Source of the DNA: Couchioplanes caeruleus
GTDB lineage: Bacteria > Actinomycetota > Actinomycetes > Mycobacteriales > Micromonosporaceae
Reading direction: 5' to 3'
Length of the DNA: 64,000 bases
NCBI RefSeq assembly: GCF_023499255.1
Contig: NZ_CP092183.1
Span: 5,142,501-5,206,500 of the forward strand
A model generated the notes under the pieces. That model was not told the origin of the DNA. It was given only the letters and a program-made list of their open reading frames with translations, and did not search any database. Position 1 is the first letter of the stretch, and each line of letters opens with the position of its first letter. This document shows, in pieces, positions 24,956-33,333 of the stretch. The position numbers and the translations under genes are program-made.

Positions 24956-25305
24956 TTCCGCTCCACGATCGGGCGGATCTCCACGCCGCTGTGGCTCGCG
25001 GCGACCTCGGGCAGCCGGCTCGCGAGGGCGATGGCGGCGTCGAGGTCGGGCGCCTCGATCAGGTAGTAGCCGCCGAGGACCTCTTTCGTCTCGACGAACG
25101 GCCCGTCGGTGGGCACCGGCCCACCGTCGCCGGCGCGCAGGCTGGTCGCCGTGGACGCGGGCTGCAGCTGGGCGCCGCCGAGGTTCGCCGGGCCGGCCGC
25201 GGCCACGAAAGCCCCGTGCGCGGCGCCGTGCCGTTCCCACTCGTCCGGCGTCATCGCGTCCCACTGCTTCTCGTCGCCGTAGATGAGGATCAGGTACCTG
25301 GCCAT
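24952..25305 (-). CDS. YciI/DGPF-domain protein, partner of ECF sigma factor
   Basis: 117 residues. It begins MARYLILIYGDEKQWDAM and contains the family motif TDGPFVETKEVLGGYYLIEA. DGPF proteins have the YCII ferredoxin-like fold and are found almost always beside ECF42-type sigma genes, as here. They may be regulators or targets. The stop overlaps the sigma gene start (TTGA). The ATG is preceded by GGACGGAACAC. Confidence 0.88.
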   Translation of the reverse strand: MARYLILIYGDEKQWDAMTPDEWERHGAAHGAFVAAAGPANLGGAQLQPASTATSLRAGDGGPVPTDGPFVETKEVLGGYYLIEAPDLDAAIALASRLPEVAASHSGVEIRPIVERN

Positions 25306-25380
25306 GTGTTCCGTCCGATCTCGCGGGGCCCCTGCGGCCCGTTCATCAGATCCGACGAACGGGCCCGCCGCGCATCGACA

Positions 25381-26400
25381 CTACGGCCTGGCCGGTTTTC
25401 CGCCCCCGTACCAGCGCATCAGCGCCGCGCCCACGGACATGCCGCCGCCGAAGCCGGCGACCAGGACCAGGTCGCCGGCGGCGAGCGCGCCGGAGCGGGC
25501 GGCGGCGTCCAGGGCCACGCCGGCCGATCCGCTGCCGGTGTTGCCGTACCGGTCCAGGACCAGATGGGTACGGGCGGTGGTGAGCCCCGCCGCGTCGACG
25601 AGTTCCTGGATCATGACGCCGTTGGCCTGGTGCGGCACGAAGTGGTCGATCTGCTCGGCGGTGACCCCGGCCCGCTTGAGCAGGTCGGCGAGCACCGGCG
25701 GCACCCCGGCCATGACGAACTCGCGGACGCCGCGGCCGTTCATCCGGAAGAAATGGTCGCCGTCCGCGACGGTCTCGGCGGAGGCGGGCAGGCGGCTGCC
25801 GCCGGCCTTGACGTGGATCAGGCCGTGCCCGTCGCCGCGGGTGACCAGCTCGAGGTCGACCAGCCCGTACGGCGCCGGCACCGCGCCGACGACAGCCGCG
25901 CCGGCCCCGTCGCCGAACAGGATCGCGGTCCGGCGGTCGTCGAAGTCGAGGATGCGTGAGTACACGTCGGCGGCCACGACCAGCACGACGGCGTCCGGCT
26001 TGACCGTGATCAGGCTGTTGGCCAGGGCCAGGCCGAAGACGAACCCGGCGCAGACGACGTTGATGTCGAAGCAGGCCGCCCGGTGCGCGCCGAGTGCGTG
26101 CTGCACCAGCGAGGCGGTCGGCGGCTGCGGCGAGTCGCCGGTGGAGGTCGCGACGATGATGTAGTCGACCCGGTCGGCGGCGATCCCCGCGCTCTGCAGG
26201 GCGGCCGCGGCAGCCCTGGTGGCCAGGTCGGACGTGGCCTCGTCGGGGGCGGCGAAGCGGCGGGCCTCGATCAGCGTCTTGCGGGAGATCCACTCGGGTG
26301 TGGTGTCGGTCACCCGCTCCACGAGCGCCTCATTGGTGACCTCGTGCTCGGGCACGTACGAGCCCGTGCCGAGGATCCCGACGTGCGGTATCGACTGCAT
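25381..26400 (-). CDS. 3-oxoacyl-ACP synthase III (FabH/KAS III family)
   Basis: 339 residues with the full thiolase-fold triad: Cys in FDINVVCAGFVFGL, His in VPHQANG and Asn in YGNTGSGSAGVAL. It condenses an acyl-CoA starter with malonyl-ACP or transfers acyl groups. There is no ACP, ketoreductase or other fatty-acid or polyketide gene beside it, so it is a stand-alone copy, possibly a starter-unit or ester-forming enzyme rather than the housekeeping FabH. It is divergent from the M4 protease across a 159-bp spacer. Confidence 0.88.
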   Translation of the reverse strand: MQSIPHVGILGTGSYVPEHEVTNEALVERVTDTTPEWISRKTLIEARRFAAPDEATSDLATRAAAAALQSAGIAADRVDYIIVATSTGDSPQPPTASLVQHALGAHRAACFDINVVCAGFVFGLALANSLITVKPDAVVLVVAADVYSRILDFDDRRTAILFGDGAGAAVVGAVPAPYGLVDLELVTRGDGHGLIHVKAGGSRLPASAETVADGDHFFRMNGRGVREFVMAGVPPVLADLLKRAGVTAEQIDHFVPHQANGVMIQELVDAAGLTTARTHLVLDRYGNTGSGSAGVALDAAARSGALAAGDLVLVAGFGGGMSVGAALMRWYGGGKPARP

Positions 26401-26559
26401 GCCCCCACTGATCGGCGCGCGGGCGCCCCGGTTGAGGAACTCGCTGCCCGTTGGGGCCGCGTCACAGGCTTTTTACGACGAGGCCTTCCTATTCTGAGCT
26501 TGATTCACAATGCTCTATCTCAACCCGGCCCGACCAAGGCCGGGACGAGAGGAGAAACG

Positions 26560-28125
26560 GTGCGCACCAGAGCCATCGTCACAGCGACCACGCTGGCCGC
26601 CTCGGCCGCGCTGGCCGCCCCCGCCACGCTCGCCGCGGCAGCGGAGCCGGCACCCGTCACCCCGGCCCTCGCCGCCAGCCGCGCCACGAGCGCGGTCGCC
26701 GAGCACAAGGCCGCCTTCGCCGCGGGCGCGTCGGACGCGTTCTCGCAGCGTGACGTGCTGATCGAGAAAAGCGGCGCGAGCCACGTGCACTTAAACCGCG
26801 CGTACCGCGGGCTGCCGGTCATCGGCGGCGACGTCATCGCCCACCTCACCGGCACGGGCGCGCTGAGCGCCGTGACGAAGACCCAGAAGGCCCCGCTCAC
26901 GCTGTCGGCGACCCCGTCGCTGAGCGCGGCCAAGGCGGTCGGCGCGGCGACGAAGGCCCTCGGTGGCACGTCGATCGCCGGCGCCGCCCCGAGCCTGGCC
27001 GTGGACGCGCTGCCGGCGACGCCGGTGCTGGTGTGGCGCACGACGATCACCGTGCCGGACCCGGCCGGCGGGGACGGCGTCACGCACGTGCTCGTCGACG
27101 CGCACACCGGCAAGGTCGTCGACAAGTGGAGCGAGGTGCAGACCGTCGAGGGGTCGGGCACCGGCTACAACGTCGGCACGGTGCCGCTGGACACCACCAA
27201 GTCGGGCTCGACGTACCAGCTCAAGGACCCGGTCCGGGGCGGCACGTACACGACCGACATGAACAACCGGCGCATCGGCAAGGGCACCCTGTTCACCGAC
27301 GCGGACAACGTCTGGGGCACCGGCACGCTCAGCAACGACCAGACGGTCGCCGTGGACGCCCAGTACAGCGTCGCCGAGACGTGGGACTACTACCTGGACA
27401 CCTTCGGGCGCCAGGGCATCGCCGGCGACGGCGCGGGCAGCTACAACAAGGTCCACTACGGCAACAAGTACAACAACGCCGGATGGTCCGACAGCTGCTT
27501 CTGCATGATCTACGGCGACGGGGACGGCACCAACTTCGGCCCGTTCACGGCGCTGGACGTCGGCGGTCACGAGATGACCCACGGCGTGACCTCGCGGACC
27601 GCGGGCCTGGTCTACAGCGGCGAGTCCGGTGGCATCAACGAGTCGATGAGCGACATCTTCGGCACGCTGGTCGAGTTCTACTCGAACAACGCCAAGGACG
27701 TCGGCGACTATCTGATCGGCGAGAACATCGCGCTGGACCACACGCCGCTGCGCTGGATGGACGACCCGTCGAAGGACGGCGCCTCGGCGAAGTGCTGGAG
27801 CAGCACGGTGGGCAACCTCAACGTGCACTACTCCTCCGGCGTCGGCAACCACGCCTTCTTCCTGCTCGCCGTCGGCAGCGGGGCGCACACCGTCAACGGC
27901 GTCTCGTACAACAGCCCGACGTGCAACGGCAGCACGGTCACCGGCATCGGCAACGACAAGGCGGGCGCCATCTTCTACAAGGCGCTGACCACGTACATGA
28001 CCTCGAACACCAAGTACGCGGACGCCCGTACGGCCACGCTGAACGCCGCCCGCGATCTGTACGGCGCCGGCAGCGCGGAGTACACCGCGACGGCGGCCGC
28101 CTGGTCCGCGGTCAACGTGGGCTGA
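26560..28125 (+). CDS. Secreted M4 (thermolysin-family) neutral metalloprotease
   Basis: 521 residues from a GTG behind GAGAGGAGAAAC. A signal peptide ends near residue 27 (Ala-rich), followed by an FTP/propeptide region to about 200 and then the mature protease. Zinc ligands are His337 and His341 in GGHEMTHG and Glu361 in GGINESMSD, exactly the thermolysin spacing. The C-terminal part has SSGVGNHAFFLLA with the catalytic His. It is exported as an inactive proenzyme and degrades proteins outside the cell. A GC-rich hairpin at 28140-28167 follows the stop. Confidence 0.95.
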   Translation: MRTRAIVTATTLAASAALAAPATLAAAAEPAPVTPALAASRATSAVAEHKAAFAAGASDAFSQRDVLIEKSGASHVHLNRAYRGLPVIGGDVIAHLTGTGALSAVTKTQKAPLTLSATPSLSAAKAVGAATKALGGTSIAGAAPSLAVDALPATPVLVWRTTITVPDPAGGDGVTHVLVDAHTGKVVDKWSEVQTVEGSGTGYNVGTVPLDTTKSGSTYQLKDPVRGGTYTTDMNNRRIGKGTLFTDADNVWGTGTLSNDQTVAVDAQYSVAETWDYYLDTFGRQGIAGDGAGSYNKVHYGNKYNNAGWSDSCFCMIYGDGDGTNFGPFTALDVGGHEMTHGVTSRTAGLVYSGESGGINESMSDIFGTLVEFYSNNAKDVGDYLIGENIALDHTPLRWMDDPSKDGASAKCWSSTVGNLNVHYSSGVGNHAFFLLAVGSGAHTVNGVSYNSPTCNGSTVTGIGNDKAGAIFYKALTTYMTSNTKYADARTATLNAARDLYGAGSAEYTATAAAWSAVNVG

Positions 28126-28139
28126 CACGCCCGCACGGC

Positions 28140-28167
28140 GGGGCCGCGCGCCATGGTGCGCGGCCCC
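28140..28167 (+). terminator. GC-rich hairpin after the M4 protease gene
   Basis: GGGGCCGCGC (28140-28149) pairs perfectly with GCGCGGCCCC (28158-28167) across an 8-base loop, without a T tract. It lies 15 bp after the stop, as common for actinomycete terminators. Confidence 0.55.
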
Positions 28168-28186
28168 GCACCGCGCAGAGATAATC

Positions 28187-28456
28187 ATGACTGTGACCAA
28201 CTGGGAGTACGCACGCCTCGAGTACCGTGCCGCGGGCACGTTCGGCGCCGACCGTTTCATGGACTGGACGGCCACCTTCTACCACCCGGGTGGCGTCCTG
28301 CGCTGGGGCACCGACGAGCGCTTCGACGACCTGAAGCACCTCAACCGGGCGGGCTCGGCCGGGTGGCAGGCGTACGACCGGGCCGCGATCCACGTCGTGA
28401 ACGAGCCGCACCGGCTGCACGGCGTCACGTACTCGATGCGCCGCCCGATCCCGTAG
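28187..28456 (+). CDS. Small conserved-looking protein, unknown function
   Basis: 89 residues, opening MTVTNWEYARLEY and containing HLNRAGSAGWQAYDRAA and VTYSMRRPIP. The 'W-E-Y-x-x-L ... L-N-x-x-G-x-x-GW' pattern resembles DUF4177-like small proteins that begin by matching 'yeY' and 'LN-x-x-G-x-x-GW', but I cannot confirm this. A GATAAT hexamer at 28180-28185 sits 7 nt before a GTG at 28193, so a leaderless start two codons downstream of the ATG is possible. It overlaps the convergent esterase gene by 32 bp. Confidence 0.65.
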   Translation: MTVTNWEYARLEYRAAGTFGADRFMDWTATFYHPGGVLRWGTDERFDDLKHLNRAGSAGWQAYDRAAIHVVNEPHRLHGVTYSMRRPIP

Positions 28457-29363
28457 GCCCGGCCGCCCCGGCGCGAACGTGCTGGGCGACGAAGAGGCCC
28501 GCCCGGTCCAGCGCCCGGTCGGCCTCGACGAGCGTGCCGGCGAAAGCCTGGAACACGTGCGGCACGCCGGCGGTGACGTCGAGGATCACGTCGACCTCGG
28601 CGGCCCGGGCCCGCTCGGCGATCCGGGTCGAGTCATCGAGCAGCAGCTCGTTGGTGCCCACCTGGAGCAGCATCGGCGGGAAGCCGGTGAGGTCGGCGCA
28701 GACCGCCGGGCTGAGCAGCTCCTGCCGCGGGTCCTGCCCGGCCAGGTACATCGCGCCGGTGCGCTCGAGTCCCTCGCCGGTCAGCAGCGGGTCGGCGGCC
28801 GCCCTGCTCCGCATGCTCGCGCCGGAGCGGGTGGCGTCGAGGCCCGGCGAGAAGGCCACCAGCGCGGCGGGCATCGGCAGGCCGGCGCGGCGCGCGGCGA
28901 GGCAGGTCGTCACGGTGAGGCCACCGCCGGCGGAATCCCCGGCGAGGACGACGGTCGTGGGGTCCGCGCCGCCGTCCAGCAGGGCCCGGTACGCAGCGAC
29001 GGCGTCCTCGACCGCGGCCGGGAACGGATGCTCGGGCGCGAGCCGGTAGTCCAGCGAGTACGCCCGCAGGCCGGTACGCACCACCAGGTTGGCGGTCAGC
29101 GACAGCGCGGTCCGGGGCGAGCCGAAGACGAACGACCCGCCGTGGAAGTAGAGGATCGTGCCCGCGCGCGGGCCGCCGTCCGGCTCGACCACCAGCGCGG
29201 GCCGGCCGCCCAGCGTTTCGGGCCCGGTCCGCACGCCGCGGGGCACGATCATGCCCGCCATCAGCGCTTCGAAGCCGGCCCTGATCTCCTCGACCGGCCG
29301 CGGGCCCGAGGGCGCCGGCCGGCGCAGCAGCGCGTCGATGCGCGCGCGTTGTGCCATGCTCAT
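28425..29363 (-). CDS. HSL-family (family IV) esterase/lipase
   Basis: 312 residues. The hormone-sensitive-lipase-like signature YFHGGSFVFGS (oxyanion) and GDSAGGGL (nucleophile Ser) are complete; acid and base are likely in the LLDDSTR and VPHVFQAF regions. There is no signal peptide, so it is cytoplasmic, hydrolysing short acyl esters. The ATG at 29363 is exactly 7 nt after a -10 TATACT that overlaps the divergent MarR promoter, so it probably answers to that regulator. Confidence 0.9.
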   Translation of the reverse strand: MSMAQRARIDALLRRPAPSGPRPVEEIRAGFEALMAGMIVPRGVRTGPETLGGRPALVVEPDGGPRAGTILYFHGGSFVFGSPRTALSLTANLVVRTGLRAYSLDYRLAPEHPFPAAVEDAVAAYRALLDGGADPTTVVLAGDSAGGGLTVTTCLAARRAGLPMPAALVAFSPGLDATRSGASMRSRAAADPLLTGEGLERTGAMYLAGQDPRQELLSPAVCADLTGFPPMLLQVGTNELLLDDSTRIAERARAAEVDVILDVTAGVPHVFQAFAGTLVEADRALDRAGLFVAQHVRAGAAGPTGSGGASST

Positions 29364-29381
29364 GGGCTAGAGTATATGCCG
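29361..29381. promoter_or_regulatory. Overlapping divergent leaderless promoters between esterase and MarR genes
   Basis: On the plus strand TAGAGT (29368-29373) is followed by seven bases and the MarR GTG at 29381. On the minus strand TATACT (29376-29371) is followed by seven bases and the esterase ATG at 29363. The two -10 boxes share 29371-29373, so only one promoter can be occupied at a time. Confidence 0.6.
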
Positions 29382-29848
29382 TGGAATACACATCCTCCGA
29401 CGGCCTGCTCGGCTTCTTCGACGACCTCGTGCGGTGCGAGACAAGGCTCTACAACGCGCTCAACGACCGGCTCCGCGAGCGGCACGGCATCGTGACGTCC
29501 CAGTACGAGTTCCTCCGGCACCTGCGCGACCACCCGCGGTCGCGGGTCGGCGACCTGGCGGGCCGGTTCGCCATCGGCGTCGGTGCCACCAGCAAGGGCG
29601 TCGACCGGCTCGAGAGCCGGGGCTGGGTCACCCGCGAGCCGAACCCCGCCGATCGCCGCTCGTCGGTGCTGGTTCTGACGGACGACGGCCGGCACCTGGC
29701 GGACCGGGCGGAGCAGACGGTCGCCGACGGCCTGCGCGAGCTCGTCGCGGTCCACCTCGGCGCGTCCGCGGTCACGGCCGCCGCGCGGTCGCTCGCGCGG
29801 CTGCGGGCGGCGCTGGAGGCCGATCAGATCGGCACGCCTGCGGGCTGA
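29381..29848 (+). CDS. MarR-family transcriptional regulator
   Basis: 155 residues from the GTG. The winged helix-turn-helix is intact: VGDLAGRFAIGVGATSKGVDRLESRGWV followed by the wing PNPADRRSSVLVLTDDGR. MarR dimers bind palindromes and release them on binding phenolic or lipophilic ligands. It is divergent from the esterase with no real spacer, so autoregulation and control of the esterase are likely. An ester or the product of its hydrolysis could be the ligand (inference). Confidence 0.9.
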   Translation: MEYTSSDGLLGFFDDLVRCETRLYNALNDRLRERHGIVTSQYEFLRHLRDHPRSRVGDLAGRFAIGVGATSKGVDRLESRGWVTREPNPADRRSSVLVLTDDGRHLADRAEQTVADGLRELVAVHLGASAVTAAARSLARLRAALEADQIGTPAG

Positions 29849-29953
29849 GGGCGATGCACGGATCCGCACCGGCAGCAGAGGCGGGCTTGAGCCCCGCTTG
29901 AACCGGGCCGCCGATCACATCGTCCGGCGACGCGTCACACAAGGGAGATGAGC

Positions 29954-30256
29954 ATGTCGACGGCAGCAGCACAGGATGCCTCCCCGGTCTACGGCCTGCA
30001 CCGGCCCCGGCTGACCGATGCGCGGGGCAGCCTGCACCGCACCCTGGAGGACCCCGCGCCGGTCTGGGACCAGGTGCTCGCCGGCGCCGGGCTGACCGGC
30101 ACGGAGACCGGAACCGATGCCCTCCTGACGCTGGCGCACGTCATGATGGCGCGCGGCGGCGTGGTGGAGCAGTGCGGCCGAGCGCTGGACATCCGGATGC
30201 GCGCCTTCCTCGGCCTCGAGGAGGTCCGCGCCCTCATCGCCGCGGCTCGCGTCTGA
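29954..30256 (+). CDS. Small protein of unknown function
   Basis: About 100 residues. AAGGGAG lies six bases before the ATG at 29954 but directly against an ATG at 29948, so the second is preferred. The sequence (YGLHRPRLTDARGSLHRTL ... TDALLTLAHVMMARGGVVEQCGRALDIRMRAF) is soluble, helical looking and has one Cys. No family recognised. It sits just upstream of the chemoreceptor but has its own ribosome site and no obvious coupling. Confidence 0.65.
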   Translation: MSTAAAQDASPVYGLHRPRLTDARGSLHRTLEDPAPVWDQVLAGAGLTGTETGTDALLTLAHVMMARGGVVEQCGRALDIRMRAFLGLEEVRALIAAARV

Positions 30257-30284
30257 GCTCGTCAGCCCGGAATGTGGCCTGCGC

Positions 30285-30311
30285 CTCAGCCGGTGACCGC
30301 CGTCTGCCGAT
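30285..30311 (+). promoter_or_regulatory. Candidate FliA-type promoter CTCA-N17-GCCGAT upstream of the chemoreceptor
   Basis: CTCA at 30285-30288 and GCCGAT at 30306-30311, 17 bases apart, match the motility sigma pattern. A start near 30318 gives a leader of about 50 bases ending in the AGGAGGAG ribosome site of the chemoreceptor gene. Confidence 0.55.
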
Positions 30312-30368
30312 CTTCACACTGTCGGAGGTGTCGGAGCCCGCTTGCGCGGGTGAGCAGGAGGAGCATCG

Positions 30369-32336
30369 GTGCGCCGTCCCCGGTTCACGATCAAGCTGCG
30401 GGTCATGGCATGCATGGTGGCGGTCCTGGCCGTGTCCATGCTGCTCGTCGTCGCCTACATCACCCGGCGCACGTCCGCGGACGCCCGCGCGTCGGGGTTC
30501 GCGCACGCCGAGGAGGTCGCCGGGCGCAACGGCGAGCAGGTCAAGGAGCAGATCACCGCCGGCCTCGGCACCGCCCGGGACCTGGCGCAGGTGCTGAGCG
30601 CCGCATCGGCACACGGCGCCGACCGGGAGCTGGTCACCGCCGAGCTGAGGAATGTGCTCGCCGCGCATCCCGACTACCTGGCCACCTGGACCGCGTGGGA
30701 GCCCAACGCCTTCGACCGCCGGGACACCGCGTTCCGCAACGCCGGCCCGGGCCACGACGCTACCGGGCGGCTGGTGCCGTACGTGTTCCGCGACGGCGAC
30801 AAGATCACGCTGAGCCCGCTGACCGACTACGACAAGCCCGGCGCGGGCGACTACTACCTTGTTCCCCGCACCAGCGGCCGGGAGAAGGTGATCGAGCCGT
30901 ACCACTACACCGTCGGCGGCAAGGACGTGCTCATGACCTCGCTGACCGTGCCGATCACCCGCGACGGCGCGGTGGTCGGGGTGGCCGGCATCGACGTGGC
31001 GCTCACCAGCCTGCAGGACCTGGTCGCCGGCATCCGGCCGTTCGGGACGGGGCACGCCGCATTGATCAGCACAGCGGGCGCGCTGGTCGGCGGCGGGAGC
31101 AGCGAGCAGGCCGGCAAGCCGGCACCCGGTGGGCTGACGGGACCCGCCTCCGCCGCGGCGCGGTCGGGCAAGGTCGAGCGGCACACCCTCGGCACCCCGG
31201 ACGGCGAGACGCTCCAGATCGCCGCGCCGGTCCGGCTCTCCGCCGTCGACACCTGGACGCTGATCGTGTCCGTGCCGACCAGCACGATCCTCGCGCAGGC
31301 CACGAAGACGCGGCGGATCAGCACGCTGCTCGCGATCGCGGCCGTGTTGCTGGCCGCGCTGGCCGCCTGGCTCGTGGCCCGGACCATCGTGCGGCCCATC
31401 GAACGGCTCCGCGACCGGATGACCGAGATCGCCGAGGGCGACGGGGACCTCACGCAGCGGGTCCAGGCCCGGCACGACGACGAGGCGGGCGACCTCGCCA
31501 CGGCGTTCAACAAGTTCGTCGACAAGGTCGCCACCACGGTCCGCGGCATCGCGGGCTCGGCGGTGTCGCTGGCCGCGGCTGCCGAGGAGCTGTCGGCGGT
31601 GAGCAGCCAGCTGCAGGCCGGTGCCGCCGAGGCGTCGGCACGCGCCGGGACCGCGTCCGCGGCCAGCGAGCAGGTCAACGCCGGTGTGCAGACGATCGCC
31701 GCCGGGGCCGAGCAGATGAGCGCCTCGATCCAGGAGATCTCGTCCAACGCCACCCAGGCGGCGCAGGTCGCCGGCCAGGCCGTGGCGGTGGCCGGGAGCA
31801 CCAACGAGCAGGTCGCCGAGCTGGGTACGGCGAGCGCCGAGATCGGCGACGTGGTCCGGCTCATCACGTCGATCGCCGAACAGACCAACCTGCTGGCGCT
31901 CAACGCCACCATCGAGGCCGCACGGGCCGGCGAGCTCGGCAAGGGCTTCGCCGTGGTGGCCGGCGAGGTCAAGGACCTGGCGCAGCAGACCGCCGGCGCC
32001 ACGGCGGAGATCACGGCCCGGATCACCGCGATCCAGACCTCCAGCGGCTCGGCCGCCGACGCCATCGCGGAGATCTCCACCGTCATCACGCGGATCGGCG
32101 ACTACACCACCACGATCGCGTCCGCGGTCGAGGAACAGACCGCGACCACGGCCGAGATGACCCGTACGGTCACCGAGGCGGCCACCAGCAGCGGCGAGGT
32201 CGCCCGTACGGTCTCCGGCGTGGCCGAGGTGGCATCCGCGACCGCCGACGGGGCCCGGGCCACCCAGCAGGCCGCGTCGGACCTGTCGCAGCTGGCCGGG
32301 CAGCTCACCACACTCGTCGGCACGTTCCGGTACTGA
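30369..32336 (+). CDS. Methyl-accepting chemotaxis protein with Cache-type sensor
   Basis: 655 residues. The first membrane helix is at about 13-31 and the extracytoplasmic sensor at 40-310 has dCache-like features ([49 protein letters not shown]). A second helix lies at about 320-342, then HAMP ([20 protein letters not shown]) and the signalling coil with the conserved hairpin [18 protein letters not shown]. It relays ligand binding to CheA/CheW. Its presence implies a motile stage. Start is a GTG after GCAGGAGGAGCATCG. No che genes are within the window. Confidence 0.95.
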   Translation: MRRPRFTIKLRVMACMVAVLAVSMLLVVAYITRRTSADARASGFAHAEEVAGRNGEQVKEQITAGLGTARDLAQVLSAASAHGADRELVTAELRNVLAAHPDYLATWTAWEPNAFDRRDTAFRNAGPGHDATGRLVPYVFRDGDKITLSPLTDYDKPGAGDYYLVPRTSGREKVIEPYHYTVGGKDVLMTSLTVPITRDGAVVGVAGIDVALTSLQDLVAGIRPFGTGHAALISTAGALVGGGSSEQAGKPAPGGLTGPASAAARSGKVERHTLGTPDGETLQIAAPVRLSAVDTWTLIVSVPTSTILAQATKTRRISTLLAIAAVLLAALAAWLVARTIVRPIERLRDRMTEIAEGDGDLTQRVQARHDDEAGDLATAFNKFVDKVATTVRGIAGSAVSLAAAAEELSAVSSQLQAGAAEASARAGTASAASEQVNAGVQTIAAGAEQMSASIQEISSNATQAAQVAGQAVAVAGSTNEQVAELGTASAEIGDVVRLITSIAEQTNLLALNATIEAARAGELGKGFAVVAGEVKDLAQQTAGATAEITARITAIQTSSGSAADAIAEISTVITRIGDYTTTIASAVEEQTATTAEMTRTVTEAATSSGEVARTVSGVAEVASATADGARATQQAASDLSQLAGQLTTLVGTFRY

Positions 32337-32359
32337 CGGAGGCTTCGTCCCGCCGTCCC

Positions 32360-33214
32360 TCAGACGTAGTCCTCCAGCAGCGCCGGGGTCAGGCCGGCCT
32401 TGTGGATCGCGCGCAGGGCGGCCAGGAAGTCGTCGACGAACGCCTCGCGGAAGTGCATGAGGATGATGTCGCCCGGCTGGACGCGGTGCCCCTCCTGGTA
32501 ACGCACCTTGCCCTTGTGGACGGTCTCCTTCCACATGAACGCCGCCTTCATGCCGCAGTCGTGGGACGCGGTGAGCGTGGTGGCGTCCTTGTTGCCGAAG
32601 GGTGGCCGGAAGAGCACCGGGCGGCGGCCGTACCACTGGGCGAGGCGGTCCGCGGAGCCGCAGATCTGGTGCTTCTGCACGGCGTACGGCTTGCCGCGCA
32701 GGTTCGGGTGGCTGATCGTGTGCGCCTCGACCACCGCACCCGCCTCGATCATCGGCTTGAAGAAGCCCGGGTCGTCCTTGACGGCGTCGGTGGTGAGGAA
32801 GAGCGTCACCGGCACGTGCGCCGCGGCGATGAGCTTCGGCGCCTCGGGGTGCTTCACGAATCCGTCGTCGATGGTGATGAAGGCGACCTTCTGCGTCGTC
32901 GGGATGCGCAGCAGGTACGGCACCTTCCCGCCGGCCACCGGGGCGATCTTCTGCGCGGGCGGCGCGGGCGGGAACACGGGGATGTCGGAGTCACGCCAGC
33001 CGTCGTGCTGCCGGTCGGGTTTCGCGCCGGGCGTGGTCGCGGAGACGGAGGGGCTGGGCGCCGGCGCCCACGACGGCACCGACGCGCCGGCGTGGTCGCG
33101 CGCCCCGCCGGCCGAGCAGCCGGCCAGGGTCAGCGCCGCCGCGACCGCGGTGAGCCTGCGCCCATCCAACCACCCCGCCGCCACCCGCATACGGACTGAA
33201 GGCAAGATCGACAT
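32360..33214 (-). CDS. NodB-type polysaccharide deacetylase lipoprotein
   Basis: 284 residues from the ATG at 33214; an ATG at 33190 would give a neater signal. A lipobox LTLAGC indicates a lipoprotein. After a Pro-rich spacer, the NodB domain shows ITIDDGF (catalytic Asp and metal Asp), HTISHPNL (metal His pair), LFRPPFGNKD and, at the end, ILMHF. It deacetylates N-acetylglucosamine polymers or O-acetylated polysaccharide at the cell surface. The reading frame extends to a GTG at 33244, which is not needed. Confidence 0.88.
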   Translation of the reverse strand: MSILPSVRMRVAAGWLDGRRLTAVAAALTLAGCSAGGARDHAGASVPSWAPAPSPSVSATTPGAKPDRQHDGWRDSDIPVFPPAPPAQKIAPVAGGKVPYLLRIPTTQKVAFITIDDGFVKHPEAPKLIAAAHVPVTLFLTTDAVKDDPGFFKPMIEAGAVVEAHTISHPNLRGKPYAVQKHQICGSADRLAQWYGRRPVLFRPPFGNKDATTLTASHDCGMKAAFMWKETVHKGKVRYQEGHRVQPGDIILMHFREAFVDDFLAALRAIHKAGLTPALLEDYV

Positions 33215-33289
33215 GGTCCGACATCGTCGTCCTCCGGATGTCACGCCACGGTGAAGTGCCTCTCGGCGCGCGGCTCACGACGCAGCGTC

Positions 33290-33323
33290 ATGGGGGTACC
33301 CGGCCGTGGCCGCGTACCCCCAT
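33290..33323. terminator. Perfect 10-bp hairpin before the deacetylase, after the M36 protease
   Basis: ATGGGGGTAC (33290-33299) pairs with GTACCCCCAT (33314-33323) across 14 bases. It lies 11 bp beyond the M36 protease stop, on the path towards the deacetylase promoter, and probably ends the protease transcript. Confidence 0.6.
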
Positions 33324-33333
33324 GTCCGGTGGG

